Below are positions 28,462 to 37,148 of a stretch of 64,000 bases of DNA, one piece after another. The position numbers were made by a program, and so were the translations under genes. Positions within the stretch are counted from its first letter, which is position 1. Every line of letters starts with the position of its first letter. A model generated the notes under the pieces. That model saw nothing but the letters and a program-made list of their open reading frames with translations, was not told the DNA's origin and searched no databases. This DNA is from Streptomyces lucensis JCM 4490. GTDB taxonomy: Bacteria > Actinomycetota > Actinomycetes > Streptomycetales > Streptomycetaceae. The stretch covers positions 124,001 to 188,000 of the forward strand of contig NZ_BMUE01000003.1 of assembly GCF_014650035.1 (NCBI RefSeq), written 5' to 3'.

Positions 28462-29346
28462 TCAGTCCTTGAGCTGCCCCAGCGTGGCCTTGGCGTCCGT
28501 CTTCAGCCAGTCGCTCACCTCGCTGATCACGGGCGGGTCCTTGTCGTCGTCGTACGAGCTGAGGTAGGCGCTGTAGCTCATGGTGTACGTCACCCAGCCG
28601 TCGCGGACGGCGAGCGTCGCGTACCGGGAACCGCTGGAGGAGCCGCTGGTGGTGTCCTGGGTGACGAGGTACGCCTCGTCACCTATGCCCTGGACCGGGT
28701 CGACGTCGTAGTTCTTGTGGCTGTCGCCGTACTTCTTCCAGGTGGCCGTGAACTCGGGCCCCGGATCGGTCTTCTTGTGCATGTCCAGCGTCATGGAGAG
28801 GTACGCGTCGGCATACGTGGAGCCGGACTTCTTCAGACTGAGGCTGCAGTAGCTCTCGTCGAGCGCCGTGTCCTTGAGCGCCGTGTGGGTCGGCGAGGAG
28901 TCCTGCTCGGTGTACTCGTCCTTGAAGGACGAGTAGTCGGCGCTGGAGCACATGTCGGCCGGCGACGAGTAGCCCCGCAGGTCCGCGCTGTCGCCCTTGC
29001 CGCCGAGCAGGAAGACGCCGCCCGCCCACGCGGCCGAGGCCACGGCCGCGCCGACCACGGCCCACAGCACCGCTTTCCCGGCCCCGCCCCCACCACCCGC
29101 GGACGGGACGGGCACCGGCCCGTACTGCGGCGCCTGGGCGTAGGGATTGCCCGGCTGCGGCGCTCCGGCCGGCGGCTGGACGGCGGGCTGGCCTACCAGG
29201 GTGGGCTGCGCGTAGAAGCTCCCCGGCGGAGGGGACTGCGGGTTCGGGTAGGGGTACGCCGTCGGCTGGGACGGAATGGCCGGCTGCTGCGCGGGCTGCT
29301 GGGGCGGCTGGTCGGCCGGCTGCGGCGACTGCGGTGGGGTGGACAT
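28462..29346 (-). CDS. Membrane-anchored protein with proline-rich cytoplasmic tail
   Basis: 294 residues. The first 85 are rich in P, Q, A and Y (blocks such as P-Q-Q-P-A-Q-Q-P), followed by a G-rich linker, one membrane helix (about 91-113) and an extracellular domain of about 180 residues with two cysteines (about 131 and 166). The layout is like many actinobacterial proteins that display a DUF3558-type or sensor domain, but I cannot assign the family. ATG at 29346 is chosen; the gene is convergent with the NTF2-like gene. Confidence 0.75.
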   Translation of the reverse strand: MSTPPQSPQPADQPPQQPAQQPAIPSQPTAYPYPNPQSPPPGSFYAQPTLVGQPAVQPPAGAPQPGNPYAQAPQYGPVPVPSAGGGGGAGKAVLWAVVGAAVASAAWAGGVFLLGGKGDSADLRGYSSPADMCSSADYSSFKDEYTEQDSSPTHTALKDTALDESYCSLSLKKSGSTYADAYLSMTLDMHKKTDPGPEFTATWKKYGDSHKNYDVDPVQGIGDEAYLVTQDTTSGSSSGSRYATLAVRDGWVTYTMSYSAYLSSYDDDKDPPVISEVSDWLKTDAKATLGQLKD

Positions 29347-29512
29347 GTCTCGAACATAGTGGACGCTTGACGGGCAAGTCCCCTGAGGAAAGCGATCGTT
29401 ATGCGCCGGGGACATCTGCTGCGGTTCTGTGACACAGCGGTCACGACAGGGCCTTGACCTCGCGACAGGGCCTGGTCATGCCGCCCGGCCCCCGCCCTGG
29501 GGTCCCGTGGGC

Positions 29513-30760
29513 TCAGCGGCGGAGCAGCACCGGCAGGGCGTGCACGCTGTTGCCGACGAAGCCGGCGTGCGGCGTCAGGCCGGCCTCCGGTACGCCGAGT
29601 CCGAGTCCGGGGAAACGGGTGAACAGCCGCTCCAGCGCGACCGTGGCCTCCAGGCGGGCCAGCGGTGCGCCCAGGCAGTAGTGGGTGCCGTGCCCGAGGG
29701 AGAGATGGCGTACGGAGCCGGGCCGGGCGGGGCGGGTGACGTCGAAGCGGCCGGCGTCGGCGCCGTGCGCGGCCGGGTCGCGGCCGGCGGCGGAGTAGCC
29801 GGCCAGCACGGGTGTGCCCGCGGGGATGAGCGTGCCGTCGACGGTGATGTCCCGCACGGGGTAGCGGAACGGGAAGTAGCTGACCGGCGAGTCCCAGCGC
29901 AGTGTCTCCTCCACCACATCGGCCCAGCTCGCCCGGCCCGCGCGGACCAGGTCCAGCTGTCCGGGGTGGGCGCACAGGGCGCGGACGGCGTTGGTGATCA
30001 GGTTCAGGGTGGTCTCGTGCCCGGCGACGATCATCAGCAGGAGCGTGCCGATCAGCTCCTGGTGGCTGAGCCGGTCGCCGCCCTCGTCGCGGGCGGCGAT
30101 GAGTGCGCTGGTGAGGTCGCCGCCGGGGCGGGCGGCCTTCGCCGCGACGATCTCGCCCAGGACGGCGACGAGTTCACGGTTGGCGGCGACGGCGTCGGCG
30201 GGTCCGGTGTCCGTGGCCACGACCACGCTGCTGAGGTGATGCAGCCGGTCGCGGAACTCGACGTCCACGCCCAGGAGTTCGCTGATGACGCTCATCGGCA
30301 GGGGGAGGGCGAGGTGCCGGCGCAGATCGGCGACTCCGCCCCCGGCCTCGGCGGCCCGTTCCAGGCCGTCGAGCAGTTCGGCGACCAACCTCTCGATCCG
30401 AGGCCGCAGTTCCTCTACCCGGCGGGGCGTGAAGGCGCGACCTGCCAGTGACCGCAACCGCCGGTGGTCGTCGCCGTCGGCGGTCGTCATGCCCTGGACG
30501 GTCGCGAAGGTCAGCAGCGGCCATCCCGCGGCGATCCTCCCCTCCCGCAGGGCTGTGAAGTGCCTTTGGTTCTTGGCGACTTCGGGATGCTGAAGGAACT
30601 CCTTCAGCGCCGCGTGCCCGAGCACGGCCATGCCCTCGATCCCGCCGGGCAGCTCGACCGGGGTCACGGCACCGCGGGCCAGCAGCCGGGCGTTGACGGC
30701 GTGCGGGCAGCCGCCGGCGGGGTCCAGACGGTGTGGTCTGCGGGCGGGCGAGGCCTCCAC
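29513..30760 (-). CDS. Cytochrome P450
   Basis: 415 residues, a normal soluble bacterial P450. The I-helix A-G-H-E-T-T is at 246-251, the ExxR pair is E285-R288 in E-E-T-L-R-W, and the heme loop is L-G-H-G-T-H-Y-C-L-G-A with Cys362 as iron ligand (G-H-G instead of the common F-G-x-G). The GTG at 30760 has AGGAGGGT upstream; a longer frame to 30865 has no such site. No ferredoxin or reductase gene is adjacent. The substrate is unknown. Confidence 0.92.
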   Translation of the reverse strand: MEASPARRPHRLDPAGGCPHAVNARLLARGAVTPVELPGGIEGMAVLGHAALKEFLQHPEVAKNQRHFTALREGRIAAGWPLLTFATVQGMTTADGDDHRRLRSLAGRAFTPRRVEELRPRIERLVAELLDGLERAAEAGGGVADLRRHLALPLPMSVISELLGVDVEFRDRLHHLSSVVVATDTGPADAVAANRELVAVLGEIVAAKAARPGGDLTSALIAARDEGGDRLSHQELIGTLLLMIVAGHETTLNLITNAVRALCAHPGQLDLVRAGRASWADVVEETLRWDSPVSYFPFRYPVRDITVDGTLIPAGTPVLAGYSAAGRDPAAHGADAGRFDVTRPARPGSVRHLSLGHGTHYCLGAPLARLEATVALERLFTRFPGLGLGVPEAGLTPHAGFVGNSVHALPVLLRR

Positions 30761-31136
30761 GGCACCCTCCTGACGCTTTCCCGACGAGGAGACCCGATCG
30801 TAGGCCCATCCGGCCGGCTCCGGGAACAGCCCGATCCGGCGGCCTCCCGGCGTCGTCACGGACACGGCGATCCGGCGAGTGGTACCGTTGCGTGAGCACT
30901 GTTGTACGCCCCGCCAGAGGCGCCAGTGCGGATTCCCCCTCTTCCGCTGATCCGCTCGCGGTCTCCCGGACGTCCGGTCCTCCAGCGCGTCAGCTTCCCG
31001 GCACCACCTCGTGAGCAGGCCTTCAGTGCCGTACCCGAGGTGCCGTTGCGCCGCCCGGCGGCAATGACGCAGGCCTGCCTCCGCGGCTTACTCCTCTTCA
31101 CTTCCCCCCTCTCCGTCCCTGGAAGGACTCCCGTCC
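30761..31136. promoter_or_regulatory. P450 / rho-paralogue divergent region with C-rich leader
   Basis: 376 bases, no gene. On the plus strand 31088-31119 is strongly pyrimidine-rich with hardly any G, and 30931-30947 is similar, unlike the G-rich surroundings. Such C-rich, G-poor leaders are typical of Rho loading (rut) sites and could allow feedback by Rho. A promoter near 30890-30915 is plausible but unproved. Confidence 0.45.
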
Positions 31137-32291
31137 ATGACCACAGCACTCGAACACCCTCCCGTGGACCAGCAGGCTCCGGCCGCCCGGCTCGTCGCCG
31201 GCGTGCTCGACATCGACGCGCAGGGGAAGGGCAGGCTCAGGGCCGCAAGCCTCCTGCCCACTCCCGCCGACCCGCAGGTGCCCGCCGCGTTGATCCGCCG
31301 GTACGGCCTGCGCAAGGGTGACCTGGTCGAAGGCGTGCGGGGCGCCCAGCACGCCCTGGCCGGGATCGCGCGCGTCGAAGGCCACGCCCCCTCGGACCTC
31401 CCGTCGCGCCGTCACTTCCGCGACCTCACCCCCCTCCACCCGCACCGGCGCCTCCGCCTCGAGCACCCCGCGTCCGGACTCGCCGGGCGCGTCACCGATC
31501 TCCTGGCGCCGGTCGGCAAGGGTCAGCGCGGCCTCCTCGTGGCCCCGCCCAGGAGCGGCAAGACCGTGCTGCTCCAGCAGCTGGCCGCCGCCGTGGCCGG
31601 CAACCACCCGGAGTGCCGGCTGATGGTCCTCCTGCTGGACGAACGCCCCGAGGAGGTCACCGAGATGCGCCGCTCGGTCCGCGGCGAGGTGTACGCCTCC
31701 ACCTTCGACCGGCCGGCCCGGGAGCACACCGCCCTCGCCGAACTCGTCGTCGAACGGGCGAAGCGCCTGGTGGAGGCCGGTCAGGACGTCGTCGTCCTGC
31801 TGGACTCGCTGACCCGGCTGTGCCGGGCGCACAACAACGGCGCCGCCGCCGGCGGCCGCACATTGAGCGGCGGTGTGGACGCGGGCGCGCTGCTCGGCCC
31901 CAAGCGGTTCTTCGGCGCCGCCCGCCAGGCGGAGGAGGGCGGCTCGCTCACCATCCTCGCCACCGCGCTCGTGGACACCGGCTCGCGTGCCGACGGCTAC
32001 TTCTTCGAGGAGCTGAAGAGCACGGGCAACATGGAGCTGCGCCTGGACCGGGACATCGCCGGCCGCGGCGTCTTCCCGGCCGTGGACATCGAGGGCACCG
32101 GCACCCGGCGCGAGGAACTGCTCCTGTCACCGGGAGAGTTGACGGCCGTACGCGGACTGCGCCGCGCCCTGCTCGCCCGCGAGGGCGCCGGTGCCTCGGC
32201 CGGCCTGGGCGCCCTGCTGGAGCGGCTGCGGACCACCCCCGACAACGCCACGTTCCTCCGGGAGGTCCGGCCCACCCTGCCGGCCGGCTGA
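31137..32291 (+). CDS. rho: Transcription termination factor Rho paralogue (short form)
   Basis: 384 residues, far shorter than the usual Streptomyces Rho (over 600). The ATPase core is intact: V-G-K-G-Q-R-G (126-132), Walker A A-P-P-R-S-G-K-T (136-143), L-L-L-D-E-R-P-E-E (166-173), Walker B V-V-V-L-L-D-S-L-T-R-L, and the R-F-F-G-A-A-R-Q and T-G-N-M-E-L loops. In the cold-shock RNA-binding domain the RNP1 G-F-G-F-L-R of E. coli is G-K-G-R-L-R (30-35), and the D-x-Y-V that holds Tyr80 reads D-P-Q-V (45-48), so primary-site aromatics are missing. It is probably a hexameric RNA translocase with changed RNA choice. Confidence 0.9.
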   Translation: MTTALEHPPVDQQAPAARLVAGVLDIDAQGKGRLRAASLLPTPADPQVPAALIRRYGLRKGDLVEGVRGAQHALAGIARVEGHAPSDLPSRRHFRDLTPLHPHRRLRLEHPASGLAGRVTDLLAPVGKGQRGLLVAPPRSGKTVLLQQLAAAVAGNHPECRLMVLLLDERPEEVTEMRRSVRGEVYASTFDRPAREHTALAELVVERAKRLVEAGQDVVVLLDSLTRLCRAHNNGAAAGGRTLSGGVDAGALLGPKRFFGAARQAEEGGSLTILATALVDTGSRADGYFFEELKSTGNMELRLDRDIAGRGVFPAVDIEGTGTRREELLLSPGELTAVRGLRRALLAREGAGASAGLGALLERLRTTPDNATFLREVRPTLPAG

Positions 32292-32410
32292 CGGCCGGTC
32301 CCGGGCCGGCGCCGGTCCCGTCGCGGCCGGGTGCGGCATCCGGGTTGCCCCCATGGGCCGAACGGCCCGGCCGGCGCGCGAAAGCAGCGCGCATTCGTAG
32401 GTTGAATCAT

Positions 32411-33583
32411 ATGATCACCGGACTTTCTCATCGGGCGACCGTGGCGACCTGTGCCCTGTGCGTGGCGGGCCTGCTGGCACTGGCGCCGGCCACCGCCGCC
32501 GCCGGCTCCCGGGCCGGGGACCCCGCTCCACCACCGCCCCGGGCGGTGATGCCGGGGCCGTCCGTGCTCTACCGCTCCGGCACGCAGGTCCGGCCGCACC
32601 GGGGAGCACCCGAGGTCCCGGAGGTCTCGGCGCTGTCCTGGCTGGTCGCCGACGCCGGCAGCGGGGAGGTGCTGGCCGCGAGCGACGCCCACCGCAGGCT
32701 GCCGCCCGCGAGCACCCTGAAGACCCTGTTCGCCCTGACCGTGCTGCCCGAGCTGCCCGGTGGCCTGCAACACACCGTGCGCTACGAGGAGCTGGCGGAC
32801 GTCGGCGAGGGCAGCAGCCTGGTCGGGGTCGAGGAGGGGCACACCTACCAGGTGTCCGACCTGTGGCACGGGGTCTTCCTCAGCTCCGGGAACGACGCCG
32901 TGCACGTGCTCGCCGCGCTGAACGGCGGCTGGCGGACCACGACGGCGCGGATGCAGGAGAAGGCCCGTGCGCTCGGCGCGCTCGACACCCACGTGGTCTC
33001 CCCCGACGGCTACGACAGCCCCGGTCAGGTCTCCTCCGCCTTCGACCTGGCGGTCTTCGGCCGGGCGGGGCTGCACAACCCCGACTTCGCGCGCTACTGC
33101 GGCACCGTCGCGGCCAGCTTCCCCGGTGACGGATCGCCGTACCCGATCGAGAACACCAACCGGCTGCTGACCGGGGAGGACGGCGTGGCGCCGTACCCGG
33201 GGCTGATCGGGATCAAGAACGGCTACACCAGCAACGCGGGCAACACCCTGGTGGCCGCGGCCCACCGGGGCGGGCGCACCCTCGTGGTGACCGTGATGAA
33301 CCCGCAGGCGGGCGGTGGTCTCGAGGTGTACGAGGAGGCCCGGCAGCTGCTCGACTGGGGCTTCGCGTCGGCGGGGCTGGTGGACCCGGTCGGCTCGCTG
33401 GACGGGCTGCGCGTGAAGTCCCGGCCGGCGGCGGCCGTACCGGTGGCGGCGGCCACGTCGGGATCACCGGACGACGATCCGGGCTGGACCGGCACCGCCG
33501 TGGTCGCGGGCCTGTCCGGGATCGGCGCGGCGGCGGTGGCGCTGCGGCTGCGCTCCAGACACCACAGGACCGGGCAGGGCTGA
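32411..33583 (+). CDS. D-alanyl-D-alanine carboxypeptidase (penicillin-binding protein, S11)
   Basis: 390 residues. A signal peptide (about 1-32), catalytic S-T-L-K (Ser101, Lys104), S-G-N (159-161) and K-N-G (269-271, in place of the usual K-T-G), then a C-terminal membrane helix (about 359-381) with a short basic tail. It trims the terminal D-alanine of peptidoglycan pentapeptides outside the membrane. No ribosome site is seen; TAGGTT at 32398-32403 suggests a leaderless message starting at the ATG. A hairpin follows the stop. Confidence 0.9.
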   Translation: MITGLSHRATVATCALCVAGLLALAPATAAAGSRAGDPAPPPPRAVMPGPSVLYRSGTQVRPHRGAPEVPEVSALSWLVADAGSGEVLAASDAHRRLPPASTLKTLFALTVLPELPGGLQHTVRYEELADVGEGSSLVGVEEGHTYQVSDLWHGVFLSSGNDAVHVLAALNGGWRTTTARMQEKARALGALDTHVVSPDGYDSPGQVSSAFDLAVFGRAGLHNPDFARYCGTVAASFPGDGSPYPIENTNRLLTGEDGVAPYPGLIGIKNGYTSNAGNTLVAAAHRGGRTLVVTVMNPQAGGGLEVYEEARQLLDWGFASAGLVDPVGSLDGLRVKSRPAAAVPVAAATSGSPDDDPGWTGTAVVAGLSGIGAAAVALRLRSRHHRTGQG

Positions 33584-33586
33584 GCG

Positions 33587-33603
33587 GCCGCCGGACCGGC
33601 GGC
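33587..33603. terminator. Hairpin between the carboxypeptidase and glutaminase genes
   Basis: GCCGCCGG (33587-33594) and CCGGCGGC (33596-33603) are perfect complements with a one-base centre, just after the carboxypeptidase stop, in the 146-base gap between convergent genes. Confidence 0.45.
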
Positions 33604-33729
33604 GTCACCGACGCGCGACCGGACCGCCCGGAAACCACGCCGACGGCGCGCCGGGCCGGACCCCACCGACGGCGAGCCCGCGCAAGGCCGGATGGGCCGC
33701 GGACCGGGCGGCGGGCGTGGGCGGCATCC

Positions 33730-34668
33730 TCAGAACACGGACAGGCCGGTGAGTGTCGTGAACCGGTCCAGTGCGGCCACGCCGGCCACCGAGTTGCCGC
33801 GCTCGTCCAGGCCCGGGCTCCACACGCACAGGGTGCACCGGCCCGGGACGACGGCGATGATCCCGCCCCCGACCCCGCTCTTGCCGGGCAGGCCCACCCG
33901 GTAGGCGAAGTCACCGGCCGCGTCGTAGGTGCCGCAGGTCAGCATCACCGCGTTGACCTGTTTGGCCTGGCTGCGGGTGAGCAGCCGGGAGCCGTCGGCG
34001 CGGATCCCGTGGCGGGCCAGGAAGCCCGCGGCGAGCGCCAGGTCGGCGCAGGAGGCGGCGACGGAGCACTGCCGGAAGTACTCGTCGAGCAGGACCGGCA
34101 CGTCGTTGTCGATGTTGCCGTAGGACGCCATGAAGTGGGCGAGCGCGGCGTTGCGGTCGCCGTGCCGGGTCTCGGAGTCGGCGACCTCCTTGTCGAAGTC
34201 CAGGGCGGGATTGCCGCTCTCGGTGCGCAGGAAGGTCAGCAGTTCCCCGGCCGCGTCCCCGGTACGGGTCCGGAGGCGGTCGGTGACGACCAGCGCGCCC
34301 GCGTTGATGAAGGGGTTGCGCGGGATGCCGTTCTCGTACTCCAGCTGCACCAGGGAGTTGAACGGGTTGCCGGAGGGCTCGCGGCCCACGTGTTCCCAGA
34401 GCTCGTCGCCCTCGCGGGCGAGGTCCAGGGCGAGCGTGAAAACCTTGGTGATGGACTGCGCCGAGAACGGCTGCCGCCAGTCCCCCACCCCGTACACCGT
34501 GCCGTCCAGCTCGGCGACGGCCATGCCGAAGCTGCGCGGATCGCGGGCCGCGAGGGCCGGGATGTAGTCGGCGGGACGGCCGCGTCCGGGTGTGCGGCCG
34601 ATCTCCTCGGCTATGCGCTCCAGCACCGGCAGGAAGGCGTGGGACGACGTCGCTGTCATGTGCGCCAT
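33730..34668 (-). CDS. glsA: Glutaminase
   Basis: 312 residues, the normal length of bacterial glutaminase A, which hydrolyses glutamine to glutamate and ammonia. The serine-beta-lactamase-like motif is S-I-T-K (Ser72, Lys75); N-P-F-N-S, N-P-F-I-N-A-G-A, Y-G-N-I-D-N-D and G-K-S-G-V-G-G-G are the conserved family blocks. The ATG at 34668 has GGAAGG four bases upstream; an ATG nine bases later is possible. It is cytoplasmic. Confidence 0.95.
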   Translation of the reverse strand: MAHMTATSSHAFLPVLERIAEEIGRTPGRGRPADYIPALAARDPRSFGMAVAELDGTVYGVGDWRQPFSAQSITKVFTLALDLAREGDELWEHVGREPSGNPFNSLVQLEYENGIPRNPFINAGALVVTDRLRTRTGDAAGELLTFLRTESGNPALDFDKEVADSETRHGDRNAALAHFMASYGNIDNDVPVLLDEYFRQCSVAASCADLALAAGFLARHGIRADGSRLLTRSQAKQVNAVMLTCGTYDAAGDFAYRVGLPGKSGVGGGIIAVVPGRCTLCVWSPGLDERGNSVAGVAALDRFTTLTGLSVF

Positions 34669-35050
34669 TGTGCCTTCCGGCCGGTCCCGGCGCGCCGCCG
34701 CACCCCGCTCGCTTCTGACTTCGTCGCAGGTCAGGCGATCGGTGCGCCGCCGCCCGCGACGACCCGACGACGTCCACGATTCCTTGTCGCCGAGAACAGG
34801 GAGGGCCTGGACGCATGCACGGCGGCCATCGTCGGCGTCCGGGGGGAGATCACCGCTGACGATCCGGAGCCGTACGGAACGAGATCGGCAACACCGACCG
34901 CGTCTGCGGCCGGCCGGCGGGGCGTGGAGCAACTGGAGCGGAGCCGTGACGAAGCAGTGCCAGACGTGAGCCAGGTACGACGACGCCCCCGCCTTCCGGA
35001 GTTGGAGGACGGGGCGTCCGTGATTTTCGACATCGTGGTTGCCGGCCGGA
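34669..35050. other. Intergenic region with candidate terminator
   Basis: 382 bases without a credible gene. Near its right end GACGCCCC (34982-34989) pairs with GGGGCGTC (35011-35018), with further inner pairing; it lies just past the stop of the minus-strand gene at 35051 and is its likely terminator. The glutaminase promoter should be in the left part; no boxes stand out. Confidence 0.5.
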
Positions 35051-35776
35051 TCACTCCGATACGGGCAGGCACTCGGCGAGCAGGTCGACGACGTCACGCC
35101 AAGCTCGCTGCGCGTGCTGAGGGTGAAAACCGACCCCAGGACGCACGATGTGGTCGACCGGTGGGTGATGGAAGGCGTGCAAGGCGCCGCCGTAGACCAC
35201 GAGGCGCCAGTCAACGCCCGCAGCCTGCATCTCGGCGGTGAATGCGTCCCGTTGCGCGGTCGGCATGATCGGGTCTTCCGACCCGACCCCGGCCCACACC
35301 GGGCAGTGAATGCGCGCCGTCTCGCCGGGTCGGCCCGTGGTCAGTGCGTTGACTGTCGCGATCGCGCGCAGGTCGACGCCGTCGCGCCCGAGTTCCAGCG
35401 CGATGGCGCCCCCGGTTCCGTAGCCGACGGCGGCGATCCGGTCCGGGTCGGTCCGCGGCTCGGCGCGGAGCACGTCGAGCGCCGCGTGGCCGATGCCTCG
35501 CATCCGGTCGGGGTCGGCGAGCAGGGGCATGCAACGGGCCAGCATCTCCTCAGGGTCGGCCAGGTAGCGCCCGCCGTGGAGGTCGAACGCCAGGGCCACG
35601 TATCCCAGCTCGGCGAGCACATCGGCGCGCCGGCGCTCGACGTCGCTGAGCCCCACCCCCTCGGGCCCGACCAGGACCGCGGGCCGGCGGCCGGCACCGG
35701 CCGGGAGCGCGAGATACCCGATCATCGTCAGGCCGTCGGCCGCGTATTCGACCGTGCGCGTGGTGACCGTCGTCAT
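35051..35776 (-). CDS. Dienelactone hydrolase-like alpha/beta hydrolase lacking the nucleophile
   Basis: 241 residues. The fold and spacing match the dienelactone hydrolase family: A-L-A-F-D-L-H-G-G-R (62-70), nucleophile elbow G-Y-G-T-G-G (118-123), S-E-D-P (166-169) and G-A-L-H-A-F (197-202). The elbow residue that should be Cys or Ser is Gly120 (codon GGA), while the Asp168 and His200 of the triad remain. It is therefore either inactive as a hydrolase or has another role. ATG at 35776. It stands alone, facing away from the asparaginase operon. Confidence 0.85.
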   Translation of the reverse strand: MTTVTTRTVEYAADGLTMIGYLALPAGAGRRPAVLVGPEGVGLSDVERRRADVLAELGYVALAFDLHGGRYLADPEEMLARCMPLLADPDRMRGIGHAALDVLRAEPRTDPDRIAAVGYGTGGAIALELGRDGVDLRAIATVNALTTGRPGETARIHCPVWAGVGSEDPIMPTAQRDAFTAEMQAAGVDWRLVVYGGALHAFHHPPVDHIVRPGVGFHPQHAQRAWRDVVDLLAECLPVSE

Positions 35777-36086
35777 GAGCCTGGACTGTAGTGATCGTCG
35801 AGCCCGGTCGGGCCGGTGTTCTGCCGCTGGCAGAAGACAGGTCTCCGGCGCATTCCGGAACCACCGCGTCAGCGGTTCAGCTCAGAGCCTGTGAACGAAC
35901 CGCCGTCCGCCCGAAGGGCGGGCGCACCGTCCTCCCCGGGCCGTCGGCGCCGCACGGACCCGTCCGGCCGGCGACGTGGCCCGGTGACGGCACCGCGCCC
36001 GGGGGCACACCGGCACGGCCCGTCCCGGAACGGGCCGCGGACCGGCGGCGGCCCGCGTCTCCCGGACGAACGGCACCCGGCGGGTG
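35777..36086. other. Intergenic region with weak hairpin
   Basis: 310 bases without a gene. CCGCCC-GAA-GGGCGG (35907-35921) could be a terminator for the asparaginase gene, although it lies 166 bases past its stop. Confidence 0.35.
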
Positions 36087-37148
36087 CTACGCGCAGGCGG
36101 TGAGGTCGGCCGGGTCCAGCGCGCGCACCGGGCGCACCCGGCCCACCGGCTCCCCGCCGCCCAGCAGCGGCTCCCCGGCGAACTGCGTGAGCAGGGCCGG
36201 GTCGACGCCCGCGCGGACCAGGGCCGCGGCCGCGACCGGGATCCGCGCCCGGTTCGCCCCGTCGGCGATCTTTACGGCGATGGCGCGCCCGTCGGGCAGC
36301 GCGGCCACCTGGACACCCTCGAACCCGTCCTTGGCGATCAGGCCCGGAACGGCCCGCATCAGCGCGGCGACGTCACGGCCGGCGCCGGAGGCCATCTCGG
36401 CGTGCTCCCGCATCGCGCCGGCGACCCGGTCCTCGGGCGTGCCGGGCGCGGCCGAGGCGATCCGGGACAGCGCGCGGGCGAGGCCGAGCAGGGAGATGGA
36501 GAACAGCGGGGCGCCGCAGCCGTCGACGGTGACGCCGGCGACGCGGCGGCCGGTGAGGTCCTCGACCGTGTCCCTGACCGCCCGCTGGAGCGGGTGCGAG
36601 GGGTCCAGGTAGTCCTCCAGGGACCAGCCGTTCAGCTTCGCGGTCCACAGCATGGCCGCGTGCTTCCCCGAGCAGTTCTGGGCGAGCCGGGAGGGCGTGC
36701 GGCCCTCGCGGACCCAGGCGTCCCGCACGACCGGGTCGAACGGCATGTCGGGGACGTTGCGCAGGTCGTCCTCGGTGAGTCCGGCGAGCGCGAGGATGCG
36801 CCGGGTCCCGGCGATGTGCCGCTCCTCGCCGGAGTGGCTCGCGCCGGCCAGCGACAGCAGTTCGCCCTCCAGGGGCAGCCCGGCCCGCAGCATGGCCACG
36901 GCCTGGACGGGCTTGACGGCCGAGCGGGGGTGGAAGGCGGCCTCGGTGTCGCCGAGTCGGAACGTGACCTGCCCGTCGGCGTCGAGGACGACGACGGAGC
37001 CGTAGTGGACGCCCTCGACGACCCCGCCGCGTATGAGGTGGGCGACGGGCTCGTGACGGGGTTCCCGGACGACGGGTGCGTCCGCGGGAGAGGTGTGGTG
37101 CATGACTGCCTGCATCGGTGAGTCGGGGCGGGCCGGTTCGCGGGTCAC
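36087..37148 (-). CDS. Asparaginase, Rhizobium etli type (asparaginase II family)
   Basis: 353 residues. Family blocks: H-Y-G-S-V-V-V-L-D (48-56), F-H-P-R-S-A-V-K-P-V-Q (the S-x-x-K active site), N-C-S-G-K-H-A-A-M-L and D-G-C-G-A-P. These mark the cytoplasmic thermolabile-type asparaginases related to the R. etli enzyme, which have a beta-lactamase-like fold. The start is taken at GTG 37148, which overlaps the stop of the GntR gene (GTGA); an ATG 33 bases later is possible. It is probably coupled to, and repressed by, the upstream GntR/FCD protein. Confidence 0.9.
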   Translation of the reverse strand: MTREPARPDSPMQAVMHHTSPADAPVVREPRHEPVAHLIRGGVVEGVHYGSVVVLDADGQVTFRLGDTEAAFHPRSAVKPVQAVAMLRAGLPLEGELLSLAGASHSGEERHIAGTRRILALAGLTEDDLRNVPDMPFDPVVRDAWVREGRTPSRLAQNCSGKHAAMLWTAKLNGWSLEDYLDPSHPLQRAVRDTVEDLTGRRVAGVTVDGCGAPLFSISLLGLARALSRIASAAPGTPEDRVAGAMREHAEMASGAGRDVAALMRAVPGLIAKDGFEGVQVAALPDGRAIAVKIADGANRARIPVAAAALVRAGVDPALLTQFAGEPLLGGGEPVGRVRPVRALDPADLTACA

